Positions 25,322 through 33,635 are shown, counted from the stretch's first letter. The stretch: DNA of 35,848 nucleotides from Alphaproteobacteria bacterium (GCA_025924715.1 JAICHV010000038.1:1-35848); one strand, 5' to 3'. Made by a program: numbers and translations. The notes: a model not told the origin generated them from the letters alone.

Positions 25322-25857
25322 TGCGCAAGCTTCTGCAGATCGCGTTGCTGGTCGTGTTTCCGGCTGTCGCCGCGGCGCAGACCGTGGGGCCGGCCGAGCC
25401 CGCGCCGGGAATTTTTGTCCTGAAAAAGACCGGCGCCACCTTGCATCTGTCCGTCACCGGCCGCAGCTTCACCTCGCGCACGGCGCTGGAATATTATCTC
25501 GCCTTTCGCGCCGCCCGGGCCACGATGGATCACGGATATCAGTGGTTTTCCTTTACCGAACACCGCATTCCCGGCGATACCGTGCCGGTCCCCAAAGGCG
25601 ATGCCGCGGGCCCGCGTTTTTCCTTCCGCATGGACTATTTTCGTCCGCAATGGCGCTGGCGCATGGCCGGCGCAAAAACCTGGACGCGTTGGTCGCCCTT
25701 TTCCGGCACGGTTTTTCCCGATCTCAAGGGCGCCGATTATGAGGTCAGCGCCGATATTGTGATGCACAAGGGCATGGTGGACGACGTCAATCCGCTGGCT
25801 TTCGATGCCAGCGCGGTGTCGGATTATCTCATCAACCAGGTCGCCCCACCGGCCTGA
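25321..25857 (+). CDS. Small secreted protein resembling the CC0125/CC1285 family
   Basis: The 178-residue product begins at an ATG that overlaps the DUF1552 stop by one base. It has a Sec signal (MRKLLQIALLVVFPAVAAAQ) but no lipobox cysteine. The central pattern LHLSVTGRSFTSRTALEYYL..RAARATMDHGYQWFSF resembles the Caulobacter CC0125/CC1285 lipoprotein family (a beta strand, a helix with RAAE-like residues, then G-Y/F-x-x-F). The resemblance is from memory of the pattern, and the function of that family is unknown. The coupling to DUF1592- and DUF1552-type genes suggests a third component of the same secreted or periplasmic assembly. Confidence 0.7.
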   Translation: MRKLLQIALLVVFPAVAAAQTVGPAEPAPGIFVLKKTGATLHLSVTGRSFTSRTALEYYLAFRAARATMDHGYQWFSFTEHRIPGDTVPVPKGDAAGPRFSFRMDYFRPQWRWRMAGAKTWTRWSPFSGTVFPDLKGADYEVSADIVMHKGMVDDVNPLAFDASAVSDYLINQVAPPA

Positions 25858-25916
25858 AACACCGGTCGGAACAAACAGGCGCGCCCTTGGCCCGCCGACA
25901 GAACGGGAGGCAGCAG

Positions 25917-27077
25917 TTGGAACAGATTACGCGGCGCAAATGCATGGCGGTGACAGCGCTGGGCGGGGCGGCGGTCCTGCTCGGAGGTCAGGCCCCGGCG
26001 GTGGTTGCCGGCTCCGACCCTCAGTCTCTGGCCGGCCTGGCACGGGCCAAGGGCCTCACCGGCTTTGGCAGCGCCATCGGCGGCGTGGACGGCGTCGGCA
26101 GCGCCTTCAACGATCTTGGCGCGCGCCAGATCATGCTGCGGGAATGCAACATCCTGGTGCCCGAGAATGAGCTCAAATGGACATCGGTCCGGCCGACCCC
26201 CAAGGATTTCAATTTTCATGGCGCCGATGTGCTGGTGGGTTGGGCCGAACAAAACGCCATGAAAGTCCGCGGTCACAATCTTCTGTGGCTTCGCCCCGAT
26301 CGGAACCCCGACTGGCTCAACAAATATGATTTCGGGCCCCGTCCCGGCACCGAGGCGGAGCGGCTGCTGCGCGAGCATGTCACCACGGTATGCCGGCACT
26401 ACGGCAATCGCATCTTCACCTGGGATGTGGTCAACGAAGCGATCGATCCCGTGACCGGCGGGATGCGCGACATGGTGTTCAGCCGGCATCTGGGGGACGA
26501 TTGCATGGGCATCGTCTTCGATGCCGCCCGCAAGGCCGCGCCCCAGGCAGCCCTGGTCTATAATGATTTCATGACCTGGGGTGACAACAGCGCACGCCAC
26601 CGCGAGGGGGTGATCAAGCTTCTGGACCGGATGAAAAGTCAAAAAGTGCCCGTGGATGTCCTGGGGGTGCAGAGCCATATCGGCGCCGGCGAGATTGGCG
26701 ACGTCAAAGGCACTATGACGTTCGACGCGCGCGAAGAAGCCGACTGGAAGAGCTTCATGGATGCGGCCACCGCGCTTTATCCGCGCCTGCAGATCACCGA
26801 ATTCGACGTCAGCGAACTGGGCACGCCCCCTGAGGTCGCGGCGCGTGACCGGATCATCGCCGATCTGGCGCGGCGCTATCTGGATATGATGCTGCGTTAC
26901 CGCGGATTGGACCATGTGATGTGCTGGGGCATGCTGGACCATCACTCCTGGCTACAGTCCCGCACCCGCCGGCCCGACGGAATGCTGAAGCGGGGCTGTC
27001 CTTATGATCCCAATTACGCGCCCAAGCCGCTGCGCCAGGCCATCGCCGACGCCTTCCGCGGCGCCCCGGCGCGCTGA
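25917..27077 (+). CDS. Tat-exported endo-1,4-beta-xylanase, GH10
   Basis: A TTG at 25917, seven bases after GGGAGG, is the best start and gives 386 residues with a twin-arginine-like leader, ITRRKCMAVTALGGAAVLL. The GH10 barrel is easily recognised: NILVPENELKW at 78-88, VRGHNLLW at 117-124, WDVVNEAID with acid/base E174, VDVLGVQSHIG, and LQITEFDVSE with nucleophile E295, ending in VMCWGMLDHHSWL. GH10 enzymes cut the xylan backbone. One oddity is that the usual GHxLxWH motif reads GHNLLWL, so a conserved subsite His is Leu. The gene starts 59 bases after the DUF1592-type unit and complements the GH51 arabinofuranosidase in the same region. Confidence 0.92.
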   Translation: MEQITRRKCMAVTALGGAAVLLGGQAPAVVAGSDPQSLAGLARAKGLTGFGSAIGGVDGVGSAFNDLGARQIMLRECNILVPENELKWTSVRPTPKDFNFHGADVLVGWAEQNAMKVRGHNLLWLRPDRNPDWLNKYDFGPRPGTEAERLLREHVTTVCRHYGNRIFTWDVVNEAIDPVTGGMRDMVFSRHLGDDCMGIVFDAARKAAPQAALVYNDFMTWGDNSARHREGVIKLLDRMKSQKVPVDVLGVQSHIGAGEIGDVKGTMTFDAREEADWKSFMDAATALYPRLQITEFDVSELGTPPEVAARDRIIADLARRYLDMMLRYRGLDHVMCWGMLDHHSWLQSRTRRPDGMLKRGCPYDPNYAPKPLRQAIADAFRGAPAR

Positions 27078-27096
27078 CTGGGAACGGCCGCAAACG

Positions 27097-28158
27097 TTAA
27101 TGCGCTGCCGCTTTGGATAAGGTGGGCGCATCGACGTCCTTGCCCAGCTCCGGAAGCGCCACGCGGATGGTCGTACCGCGGCCCAGCGTGCTTTCCAGCT
27201 CCAAGGTGCCGCCATGGAGCTCGGCGAACTGCTTGGTCAGGGGCAGGCCCAGCCCGGTGCCGGCATTGCCGCCCTGGTTGTTCAGTTGTCCGAACGGCTC
27301 CAAGGCCGTGGGAATATCGGCTTCGCGCATGCCGACCCCCGTGTCGGAGACCTCGATGACGATGTCGCTGCCGCGCCGATAGATATCGATGTCGATCTCG
27401 CCGCGCTCCGGAGTGAATTTTATGGCGTTGGACAGCATGTTCAGCATCATCTGATGCAGCCGCTTATCGTCGGCCACCAAGGTTGAAACCCCGTCGAACA
27501 CATGCATGACGATGCAGATATGCGATTTGGCGGCCAGGGTCTCGACCTCGCGAACGCTTTCCATGATCACGCGCAACACTTCGAATTGGCGGACGTGGAG
27601 ATCCATTTTGCCCGCGTCAAGCTTGGACAGGTCCATAAGATCGTTGACCAGGCCAAGAAGGCGGCCGCCGCTTTCGTGGATGATCTGCGCATAGCGTTTG
27701 TAGCGGTCATCGCCCAGCGGGCCGAAAAGCTCCTGCTTCAGGATATCCGAGAAACCGAGTATCGCGTTCAGCGGGGTGCGCAGCTCGTGGATCAAGTGGC
27801 GGCGATTTTCCTCACAATAGTCTTTTTCCGCCTTTGCGGCAGGGGGACGAAGGACAACCAGGGCGCCGCCTTCCGCAAGCCAACGCACCTGCGGCTCCAG
27901 GGCATGCGGTTCCATCACGGGCAGATGGTGCGGTGTTCCGGTTTCCCGCACCGACGTCCCCAGCACTGCCTGCAAAGGCGCCACGAACAGGTCTTTGGCT
28001 GCCATGGGGAAGCGGGCACGGAATTCCTGATTGCACGCTTCGATCTTCAGATCCGGGCCCAGATAGGCAACCGGGTCGGGGAAACTCTCAAAGAGCGCGC
28101 AAAAATCGACGCCCTTATTGCGAAGCGGCCCTGCGGCCAATGGGAGAACACATGCCAT
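27097..28158 (-). CDS. Soluble PAS-type sensor histidine kinase
   Basis: From ATG 28158, with GAGG upstream, the protein is 353 residues; GTG 28164 is the alternative. No membrane segment is seen. The N-terminus (about 18-108) looks like a PAS domain: FCALFESFPDPVAYLGPDLKIEACN. A HisKA domain follows with HLIHELRTPLNAILGFSDIL and phospho-acceptor H124. The HATPase domain carries the N box (LNMLSNAIKFTPE), G1 (VSDTGVGM) and G2 (GTGLGLPLTKQFAELHGG). The arrangement matches PleC/DivL-like alphaproteobacterial kinases. There is no response regulator next to it, so it is an orphan kinase. The signal is unknown; a cytoplasmic ligand is likely. Confidence 0.92.
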   Translation of the reverse strand: MACVLPLAAGPLRNKGVDFCALFESFPDPVAYLGPDLKIEACNQEFRARFPMAAKDLFVAPLQAVLGTSVRETGTPHHLPVMEPHALEPQVRWLAEGGALVVLRPPAAKAEKDYCEENRRHLIHELRTPLNAILGFSDILKQELFGPLGDDRYKRYAQIIHESGGRLLGLVNDLMDLSKLDAGKMDLHVRQFEVLRVIMESVREVETLAAKSHICIVMHVFDGVSTLVADDKRLHQMMLNMLSNAIKFTPERGEIDIDIYRRGSDIVIEVSDTGVGMREADIPTALEPFGQLNNQGGNAGTGLGLPLTKQFAELHGGTLELESTLGRGTTIRVALPELGKDVDAPTLSKAAAH

Positions 28159-28499
28159 GGTCACCTCAAATTGCGGTGCCCCCTATACGTCCTTCGCCAG
28201 CCCCCATGAATCTGAGGAAATAAGGTTAAAAACTGGTGAATGAATGAGTCCCGGTGCCCCCGAGTTCCATGCGTTTATGAAAGTCGCGCAGCGCCGGGAC
28301 CCCAAACCATGACATTCGAGGCGAATGATGTTTGCGCCCGAAAGAAGTCATTCAGCGTCTTGCAGGCTTGACGTTGGCGGCCACGCCGATTGCGGCAAAT
28401 GATAATGCGACGGCGCGGCATGGGGCGGCACCGTCAATCGGTGGTTTCGCGAAGTTTCACTTCGCCGAGCTGTTGGTCCAGCAATCGAAGGGATGGCAG
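28159..28499. other. Intergenic region with an inverted repeat, between kinase and four-cysteine protein genes
   Basis: These 341 bases between divergent genes hold no convincing gene. The frame of the rightward gene stays open back to a TTG at 28332, but that extension has no signal-peptide character and the ATG at 28500 gives a good leader. GTCCCGGTGC (28248-28257) pairs with GCGCCGGGAC (28291-28300), with one T-G wobble and a 33-base spacer, and could structure a 5' leader. No clear promoter boxes were identified. Confidence 0.5.
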
Positions 28500-28976
28500 A
28501 TGAAAGCTTTAAAAATGGGACTTTCTTTGACGGCGTTGGTTGCCATGACGGCGCAATCCTATGCCGCGGATCTTTGCGATCCGGTCGCCTCCGCTGCGCT
28601 CAAGACCGCGGCGGTGCAGCAGGAGCTGATGGTGGCGGGGTTCACCTGCAACGACCTGCCGCGCTATAATCAATTCGTGAGCCTTCACCAGCGCGAGTTG
28701 CAGAAATCCGATGCCGATCTGATGCGCTATTTCAAGACGCGCGATCACGGCAAGGAAGCGGGCTATGATACCTATAAAACCAAGGCCGCCAATCTTTCGG
28801 CCAACCGCAGCGCCTCGGACGGCGCGCTTTACTGCCAGGCGATAGACCAGGATTTCGAAGTCGCCGCGCACAGCACGCTTGCGGACTTCATCGCCGACCA
28901 GCACCTTCTGATTTCCATGAATGACGCCTGCGCGGTCAAATATGACCATGCGGAAATGGCGGCTGCCCGCCAATAG
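28500..28976 (+). CDS. Small exported four-cysteine protein of unknown function
   Basis: The chosen ATG at 28500 (GAAGGGATGG upstream) gives 158 residues with a Sec signal, MKALKMGLSLTALVAMTAQSYA. The mature protein has exactly four cysteines (26, 50, 112, 144), consistent with two periplasmic disulfides, and is predicted mostly helical. LYCQAIDQDF and LADFIADQHLLISMNDAC are recognisable segments, but I do not recognise the family. A DsbA-like thiol protein is encoded about 4.6 kb away. The gene converges with the CSD-ArsC fusion gene, whose stop is 20 bases away. Confidence 0.65.
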   Translation: MKALKMGLSLTALVAMTAQSYAADLCDPVASAALKTAAVQQELMVAGFTCNDLPRYNQFVSLHQRELQKSDADLMRYFKTRDHGKEAGYDTYKTKAANLSANRSASDGALYCQAIDQDFEVAAHSTLADFIADQHLLISMNDACAVKYDHAEMAAARQ

Positions 28977-28996
28977 AGACGCAAGCGCGGTTGGAA

Positions 28997-29890
28997 CTAT
29001 TTCCCGGCCCGCTTCTTTTTCTTCGCCAGCTTGGCGGCTTTTTTCGCTGCAGGTTTTTTCGCCGTCGCTTTTGCGGGCTTGGGCTTGACCGGGGTTTTGG
29101 GCTTCGGTTTGGCGGCCGGCTTTGATCTGGCCGCGGGCTTTGTGGCAGCGTGCGCCTCTTTTGCCGGCGATATTTTCGCGGGTGTGGGTTCCGGCGGTTT
29201 GACCGGGGGCGCCGGCTCGAGACGGGGAACGGGGTCTCCCTTCAACATCGAGACGATGCGCGGTGTGAGCGTTTTGGGTTTGGGCAAAGCCGCCGGTTCG
29301 CTCTTTTTGAGGAAAGCACGGACGTCGCCTGCGGTTTTGCAAATCCTGGCGCTACCCGAGATCATTAAAACCGGCCCATTGATCAGGACCGGATGCTGGA
29401 CGATTGCCGTCCAGAAATCCTGGTCGGTGATGAAGCGATCGTCCAATTGGAGTCCAAGAAAAAGCGAATCGTAACGCCGCACCAGGCTCTGCCCGGAAGC
29501 GCTCACCATCTGGGACAGGCGCTTGAGCTCATCGATGCTTGGCGGCGCTGACATATAGTCCCGCATGGTGATCGCAAAACCTTGGTCACGCAGAGCGGCC
29601 ACAACCTCGGCGGTGTTATCGGCAGCCGCATCGCAATATACGGTCACCTGGTGAGGCGAGGGTGCGGGCATTTTGGCGGGGGCCTCTCCCACCAATTTCA
29701 GCGAGACGATTTTGGGGCCTTTGGCGTCCGGTGCCTGCTCGAAAGTGACGCGCTGGCCCGGTTTGACCGTGGTCAGGCCGGAAACCGTGACGGCGGCGGC
29801 GGGCAGAAAGATATCGGCGCTTCCCCCATCCGGCGTGACGAAACCAAAACCCTTGGACGCGTTGAAAAACTTGACTGTGCCTGTGATCAT
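28997..29890 (-). CDS. Cold-shock domain fused to a degenerate ArsC/Spx fold and a histone-H1-like Lys/Pro/Ala tail
   Basis: From ATG 29890 the protein is 297 residues in three parts. Residues 1-66 are a cold-shock domain: TGTVKFFNASKGFGFVTPDGG with intact RNP1 (KGFGFV), but RNP2 reads DIFLP instead of DVFVH. Residues 81-195 fit the ArsC/Spx thioredoxin-like fold: VTVYCDAAADNTAEVVAALRDQG, SAPPSIDELKRL, FWTAIVQHPVLINGPVLMISG and a late ICKTAGDVRAFL. The catalytic Cys position of ArsC (Y-x-N-x-x-C) is Ala90, and the HPLLxRP Arg is Gly, so arsenate reductase activity is not expected. From about 222 to the end the chain is Lys/Pro/Ala repeats like histone H1. Likely a nucleic-acid-binding protein; the ArsC part may contact RNA polymerase as Spx does, which is speculation. 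A DEAD-box helicase gene lies 126 bases upstream on the same strand. Confidence 0.82.
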   Translation of the reverse strand: MITGTVKFFNASKGFGFVTPDGGSADIFLPAAAVTVSGLTTVKPGQRVTFEQAPDAKGPKIVSLKLVGEAPAKMPAPSPHQVTVYCDAAADNTAEVVAALRDQGFAITMRDYMSAPPSIDELKRLSQMVSASGQSLVRRYDSLFLGLQLDDRFITDQDFWTAIVQHPVLINGPVLMISGSARICKTAGDVRAFLKKSEPAALPKPKTLTPRIVSMLKGDPVPRLEPAPPVKPPEPTPAKISPAKEAHAATKPAARSKPAAKPKPKTPVKPKPAKATAKKPAAKKAAKLAKKKKRAGK

Positions 29891-30016
29891 GCCGCTTCGA
29901 AAAGATCTAAAAAGGTGGGTTCCAAAAGGCTGCTCGCCAGGGAGGTGAGGGTCTAAAGCACGCCTGCGCAAACGGCAAGGATAATGGCACCCGCCTTTTG
30001 GCCGTTTTGTGGCCCC

Positions 30017-31852
30017 TCAACCTGGCCTCTTTTTGCCGGACTTTTTGTGGCGGGCCTTCTTGCCCCAAAACTTCTTCTTGGCCGTTTTACCTGTGGGCCG
30101 TTCGCCCGGACTGTTCGCTTTTTTGTCCTGTGCTGCGCCGGGCCCGCCGGGGGTCCGATGCGGCCGCGCCGTCGATTCGCCGCTCTGGTCCAAGGCGGGC
30201 GAAATCCGCACCCCCCCTTTTTTGCGTTCCTGAACCAGTGCTGCGAATTTCGGTGCCGCCTCGGCCGCCACCTGGAACAGGGTTTCCATTTCGAACACCC
30301 TTATGGCGCCGATATCCTTCTTGGTCAGCTCGCCCTGCCGGCAGATTTCCGGCAGAAGCCATTTGGGATCGGCATTGCGGTCGCGCCCGACATTCAGCCG
30401 GAACCAAACGCCGCCCGGCATGCCGCCATCGCGTGGGGCGCGGGGCCCGTGCTCGCGCGGCTTGGGCTCAAATTGCCTGTTGCCGCGATGGTCGCGGCGC
30501 GACTCCTCGCGCGGTTCGCGCTTGCCGGACGGCAGGTCTTCATCAAGCTCTTCCGGCGCGGGCAATCCGGCGCGATAGATCTTCACAAAAGCGGCCGCGA
30601 CGATGCGCGGATCGCGCGATTGCAGCAGCTGGTCGGCCATCGCGAGGTCTTCTTCGCTTGCGGCTTCCGTCAGCATGGCGCTGTCCAGCAGCCGCTCCTG
30701 ATCCAGCTTGCGGATCGCCGCGGCGGATGGCGGTTCGCCCCAATTGGCCGTGACGCGGGCCTTGCCCAGCATCTCTTCCACCCGGCGGCGGCGTGACGGC
30801 GGTACCAAAAGCACGCTGATGCCTTTCTTGCCGGCGCGGCCGGTGCGGCCGCTGCGATGCTGCAGCACGGCCGCGTCGTTCGGCAGATCGGCATGGATCA
30901 CCAGCGCCAGGTTGGGCAGGTCGATGCCGCGCGCGGCCACGTCGGTGGCGACGCAAACACGGGCGCGGCCGTCCCGCAGGGCCTGCAGCGCGTGGTTGCG
31001 CTCGCTTTGAGACAATTCGCCCGACATGGCCACGGCGGCAAAACCGCGTTCGGTCAGTTGGGCCGCCATGTGACGCACCCGTTCGCGCGTGCCGCAAAAG
31101 ACCAGCGCACCGGGCGGATCCAGGAAGCGCAGCAGATTGACCACGGCGCTCTCGATCTTGTTGCCGGCGACGCGCAGGGCGCGATACTCGATATCCGCAT
31201 GCCCCGCGCTTTCACCGCGCGCCGCGATGCGCAAGGCATCCTTCTGGTATTGCGCGGCCAGGGCGGCGATGCTTTTGGGCAGGGTGGCGGAAAACAGTAG
31301 GGTGCGCCGCGTTGCCGGCGTAGTTTGGAGGATGAATTCCAGGTCCTCGCGGAAGCCCATGTCGAGCATCTCGTCGGCTTCGTCCAATACCACCGCCTTC
31401 AGCGAGGCCACGTTCAAGGCCCGGCGTTCCAGGTGATCGCGCAGCCGTCCCGGCGTGCCCACCACGATATGGGCGCCGGCCGACAGCTCGCGGCGCTCAC
31501 GCCCCGGGTCCATGCCGCCCACGCAGGAGACGATCCGCCCCCCGGCATAATGATAAAGCCAGCTCAGTTCACGTTGCACCTGCAGCGCCAGTTCGCGGGT
31601 AGGCGCGATGATCAGCGCCAAGGGATCGCGTGCGGGGCCAAAGGCGGCGGCACCCTCCAGAAGCGTATCGGCCAGGGCCAAGCCGAACGCGATGGTCTTG
31701 CCCGAGCCGGTTTGGGCCGACACCAGCAGATCGCGGCCCTCCGCTTGGGGTTCGACTACCGCCAATTGAACGGGGGTTGGCGTGGTATAGTTGCGCTCGG
31801 CAAGGGCCCGGGCCAGGGCGGGGTGGGTATCGGGAAAAGTCGGATCGGACAC
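30017..31852 (-). CDS. DEAD-box RNA helicase with DbpA-like RNA-binding domain
   Basis: Starting at GTG 31852 (MSDPTFPDTHPALARALAER) the product is 611 residues; a TTG at 31867 is possible but has no ribosome-binding site. All helicase motifs are present: Q motif TTPTPVQ (24-30), Walker A AQTGSGKT (46-53), PTRELALQ, DEAD (157-160), SAT (188-190), and HRSGRTGRAGKKG in the second RecA lobe. After a charged linker there is a DbpA-type RNA-binding domain (GGVWFRLNVGRDRNADPKWLLPEIC..GELTKKDIGAIRVFE), which in DbpA recognises a 23S rRNA hairpin. A Lys/Pro/Gly-rich basic tail ends the protein. The likely role is ribosome assembly or cold-adapted RNA unwinding, in keeping with the CSD fusion protein just downstream. 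Confidence 0.93.
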   Translation of the reverse strand: MSDPTFPDTHPALARALAERNYTTPTPVQLAVVEPQAEGRDLLVSAQTGSGKTIAFGLALADTLLEGAAAFGPARDPLALIIAPTRELALQVQRELSWLYHYAGGRIVSCVGGMDPGRERRELSAGAHIVVGTPGRLRDHLERRALNVASLKAVVLDEADEMLDMGFREDLEFILQTTPATRRTLLFSATLPKSIAALAAQYQKDALRIAARGESAGHADIEYRALRVAGNKIESAVVNLLRFLDPPGALVFCGTRERVRHMAAQLTERGFAAVAMSGELSQSERNHALQALRDGRARVCVATDVAARGIDLPNLALVIHADLPNDAAVLQHRSGRTGRAGKKGISVLLVPPSRRRRVEEMLGKARVTANWGEPPSAAAIRKLDQERLLDSAMLTEAASEEDLAMADQLLQSRDPRIVAAAFVKIYRAGLPAPEELDEDLPSGKREPREESRRDHRGNRQFEPKPREHGPRAPRDGGMPGGVWFRLNVGRDRNADPKWLLPEICRQGELTKKDIGAIRVFEMETLFQVAAEAAPKFAALVQERKKGGVRISPALDQSGESTARPHRTPGGPGAAQDKKANSPGERPTGKTAKKKFWGKKARHKKSGKKRPG

Positions 31853-32031
31853 TAGGGGCTTTCGCAAAAGGTGGATTTGCGCCCCTCTTTAGTCCTATCC
31901 GGGCAAAAGGAAAGGCGAGGCCTTGTCATTCCTTTTATTCCGGCGGCGAGGCGCGATTTTTCCGGCCCATTTGCGTCATATTGACTTCGTCCTCAGCCGG
32001 GAAGCCTAATTGCCGGGAGGGAGAATAAGCG

Positions 32032-32988
32032 GTGTCCATGTCGCAGACCCTTGGCCCTCTGGCCCCCACCCGGCGGACTGTGATAGGCGGACTGGCTGCC
32101 TTCCCCTCCTGCGCGGGCGCGGCGTCTTCGCCAAAATCCTTCTTCGCGGCCCACAATCTGCCCATCGGCATTCAGCTCTATGTGTTGGATGGCTTGCTCG
32201 ACGCCGATCTGGAAGGCTCGTTGAAGGCTCTATCGCATATCGGCTATCGCGAAGTGGAAAGCGCCGGTTTCGCCGGCCGCTCGCCGGTCGAGTTCAAAGC
32301 CGCTTTGGTGGGTGCCGGCCTCAAATGCGTCAGCGCCCATTTGCCGGCGACATCGCAGAAAAACAACGAGCTTAGCTTGTCCAGCGATCCGGCAGAACTC
32401 GCCCGTGCCATCGCGGTGCTTGGCCTGGAATCCGTCGTCTTGCCGATATTTTCGGTACCCGCACGGTTGGTGTCTTCCAGGCCGGGAGCCATGGAAAATG
32501 TGGTGCGCCGCATGACGGAAGATGATTGGAAGAAGACCGCGGAATTTCTCAATAGCCGCGGCCGCGTGGTGCGCGCGGCGGGCGCGCGGCTCGCCTATCA
32601 TTGCCACAACCCCGAATATTATCCGCTTTCCGGCGGCACCGGGCTCGATCTGCTGGCGCGCAATACCGATCCCAGCCTGGTCGACTTCGAAATCGATATT
32701 GGCTGGGCCGCGGCCGCGGGGCGCGACCCTGTACAGGTCCTTTCCGCCCTTCAGAGGCGCGTGCGCATGATCCACGTCAAGGACCTTAAACCGACGCCGA
32801 TCAATTATTGGCTGCAGATGCAGTCCGCCAATGTCGGGGAGGGGACCCTCGATTGGAAAAAGATCTTGCCCATCGCCTATCAGGCCGGCGTGCGGCACTT
32901 CCTGGTCGAGCAGGAGCCGCCATACCCGGACGGCCGGATGCATGCGGCTCAAGCGGATTTCGCCTATTTGGACAGGCTCACGATTTAG
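32032..32988 (+). CDS. Tat-exported sugar phosphate isomerase/epimerase-like TIM barrel (AP endonuclease 2 superfamily)
   Basis: GTG 32032, eight bases after GGGAGGGAG, gives 318 residues; an ATG lies two codons later. The leader APTRRTVIGGLAAFPSCAGA is a twin-arginine signal. The rest is a xylose-isomerase-like barrel: PIGIQLYVLDGLLDADLEGSLKALSHIGYREVESAGF, LKCVSAHLP, LAYHCHNPEYYPLSGG, LVDFEIDIGWAAAAGRDP and RMIHVKDLKP. His, Glu and Asp in these strands are the usual metal ligands. Family members include IolE-, IolI- and hydroxypyruvate isomerase-like enzymes. Exported members are common in saccharolytic Bacteroidetes and Acidobacteria and may act on keto-sugars; the substrate is unknown. 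It is convergent with the DsbA-like gene, two bases apart. Confidence 0.85.
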   Translation: MSMSQTLGPLAPTRRTVIGGLAAFPSCAGAASSPKSFFAAHNLPIGIQLYVLDGLLDADLEGSLKALSHIGYREVESAGFAGRSPVEFKAALVGAGLKCVSAHLPATSQKNNELSLSSDPAELARAIAVLGLESVVLPIFSVPARLVSSRPGAMENVVRRMTEDDWKKTAEFLNSRGRVVRAAGARLAYHCHNPEYYPLSGGTGLDLLARNTDPSLVDFEIDIGWAAAAGRDPVQVLSALQRRVRMIHVKDLKPTPINYWLQMQSANVGEGTLDWKKILPIAYQAGVRHFLVEQEPPYPDGRMHAAQADFAYLDRLTI

Positions 32989-32990
32989 CG

Positions 32991-33620
32991 CTATTTGCCG
33001 CGTTTGGCGGCGAGGGCCGCATTCAGGGTGGTTTGGATATCGTTCCAGCTGACGCCGTTCATGTCCTTGACGCCGTCGATGATAAAACTGGGCGTGTCGA
33101 CCGGGTCATATCGGGCTTGTGCATCGGCCGCCTGGCGGTTGATCGCCGCATCCAGTTTTTTGGAATTCATGCAATCATCGGCGCGCCTGGCACTCAGTCC
33201 CAAACTTTGCGCCAGGCGTATGAGCCCGGCATGCGGGTCCTTCACAGGATATTCGGCATTGTCCCATTCCGCCTGGTGGCGGAACAACAGGTCGACCGCG
33301 CTGAAGAAGCGCCCCGGCGGCACGCAGCGGTCCAGTTTATAAGCAGGGCCGTCGATGGGAAAAAGCGGGTATAGCCGCATCACGTAACGCACCTTGCCGG
33401 AATCGATATATTTGGCCTTCAGCAAGGGAAACACCGTGGTGTCGAATTCCGCGCAAGCGGTGCAAGCTTGCGAGAAATATTCGATCATGGTAACGGGGGC
33501 CTTAGGCGACCCCATCACATTTTCATTCGCGCCGATGGCGTCCGCGGCAAGGCCCGCACCGGCGCACAGCGCCAGGGCAGCGGCCAAGCTCACAAATATC
33601 GACTTCGGATACCGAGTCAA
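32991..33620 (-). CDS. DsbA-like thiol:disulfide oxidoreductase, exported
   Basis: The frame starts at TTG 33620 (209 residues). A GTG at 33593, which would give a shorter leader, is also possible, and neither has a strong ribosome-binding site. A signal peptide ends near GLAADA. The thioredoxin-4/DsbA pattern follows: VMGSPKAPVTMIEYFSQACTACAEFD with redox pair C53-T-A-C56, a helical insert, and the cis-Pro loop DTPSFIIDG. The group includes the periplasmic DsbA family proteins (BdbD/Com1-like) that introduce disulfides into exported proteins. Two extra cysteines (in DRCVPP and DDCMNS) may form a structural disulfide. It lies 15 bases downstream of the aldose epimerase gene, possibly cotranscribed. 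Confidence 0.85.
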   Translation of the reverse strand: MTRYPKSIFVSLAAALALCAGAGLAADAIGANENVMGSPKAPVTMIEYFSQACTACAEFDTTVFPLLKAKYIDSGKVRYVMRLYPLFPIDGPAYKLDRCVPPGRFFSAVDLLFRHQAEWDNAEYPVKDPHAGLIRLAQSLGLSARRADDCMNSKKLDAAINRQAADAQARYDPVDTPSFIIDGVKDMNGVSWNDIQTTLNAALAAKRGK

Positions 33621-33635
33621 TGCCGCGCCCGCCCC

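Noticed and set aside
28248..28268. Possible EcfG-type (GGAAC-N17-CGTT) stress promoter on the minus strand before the kinase
   Set aside because: A GGAAC is present but the second box reads CATT; the match is too weak to call.
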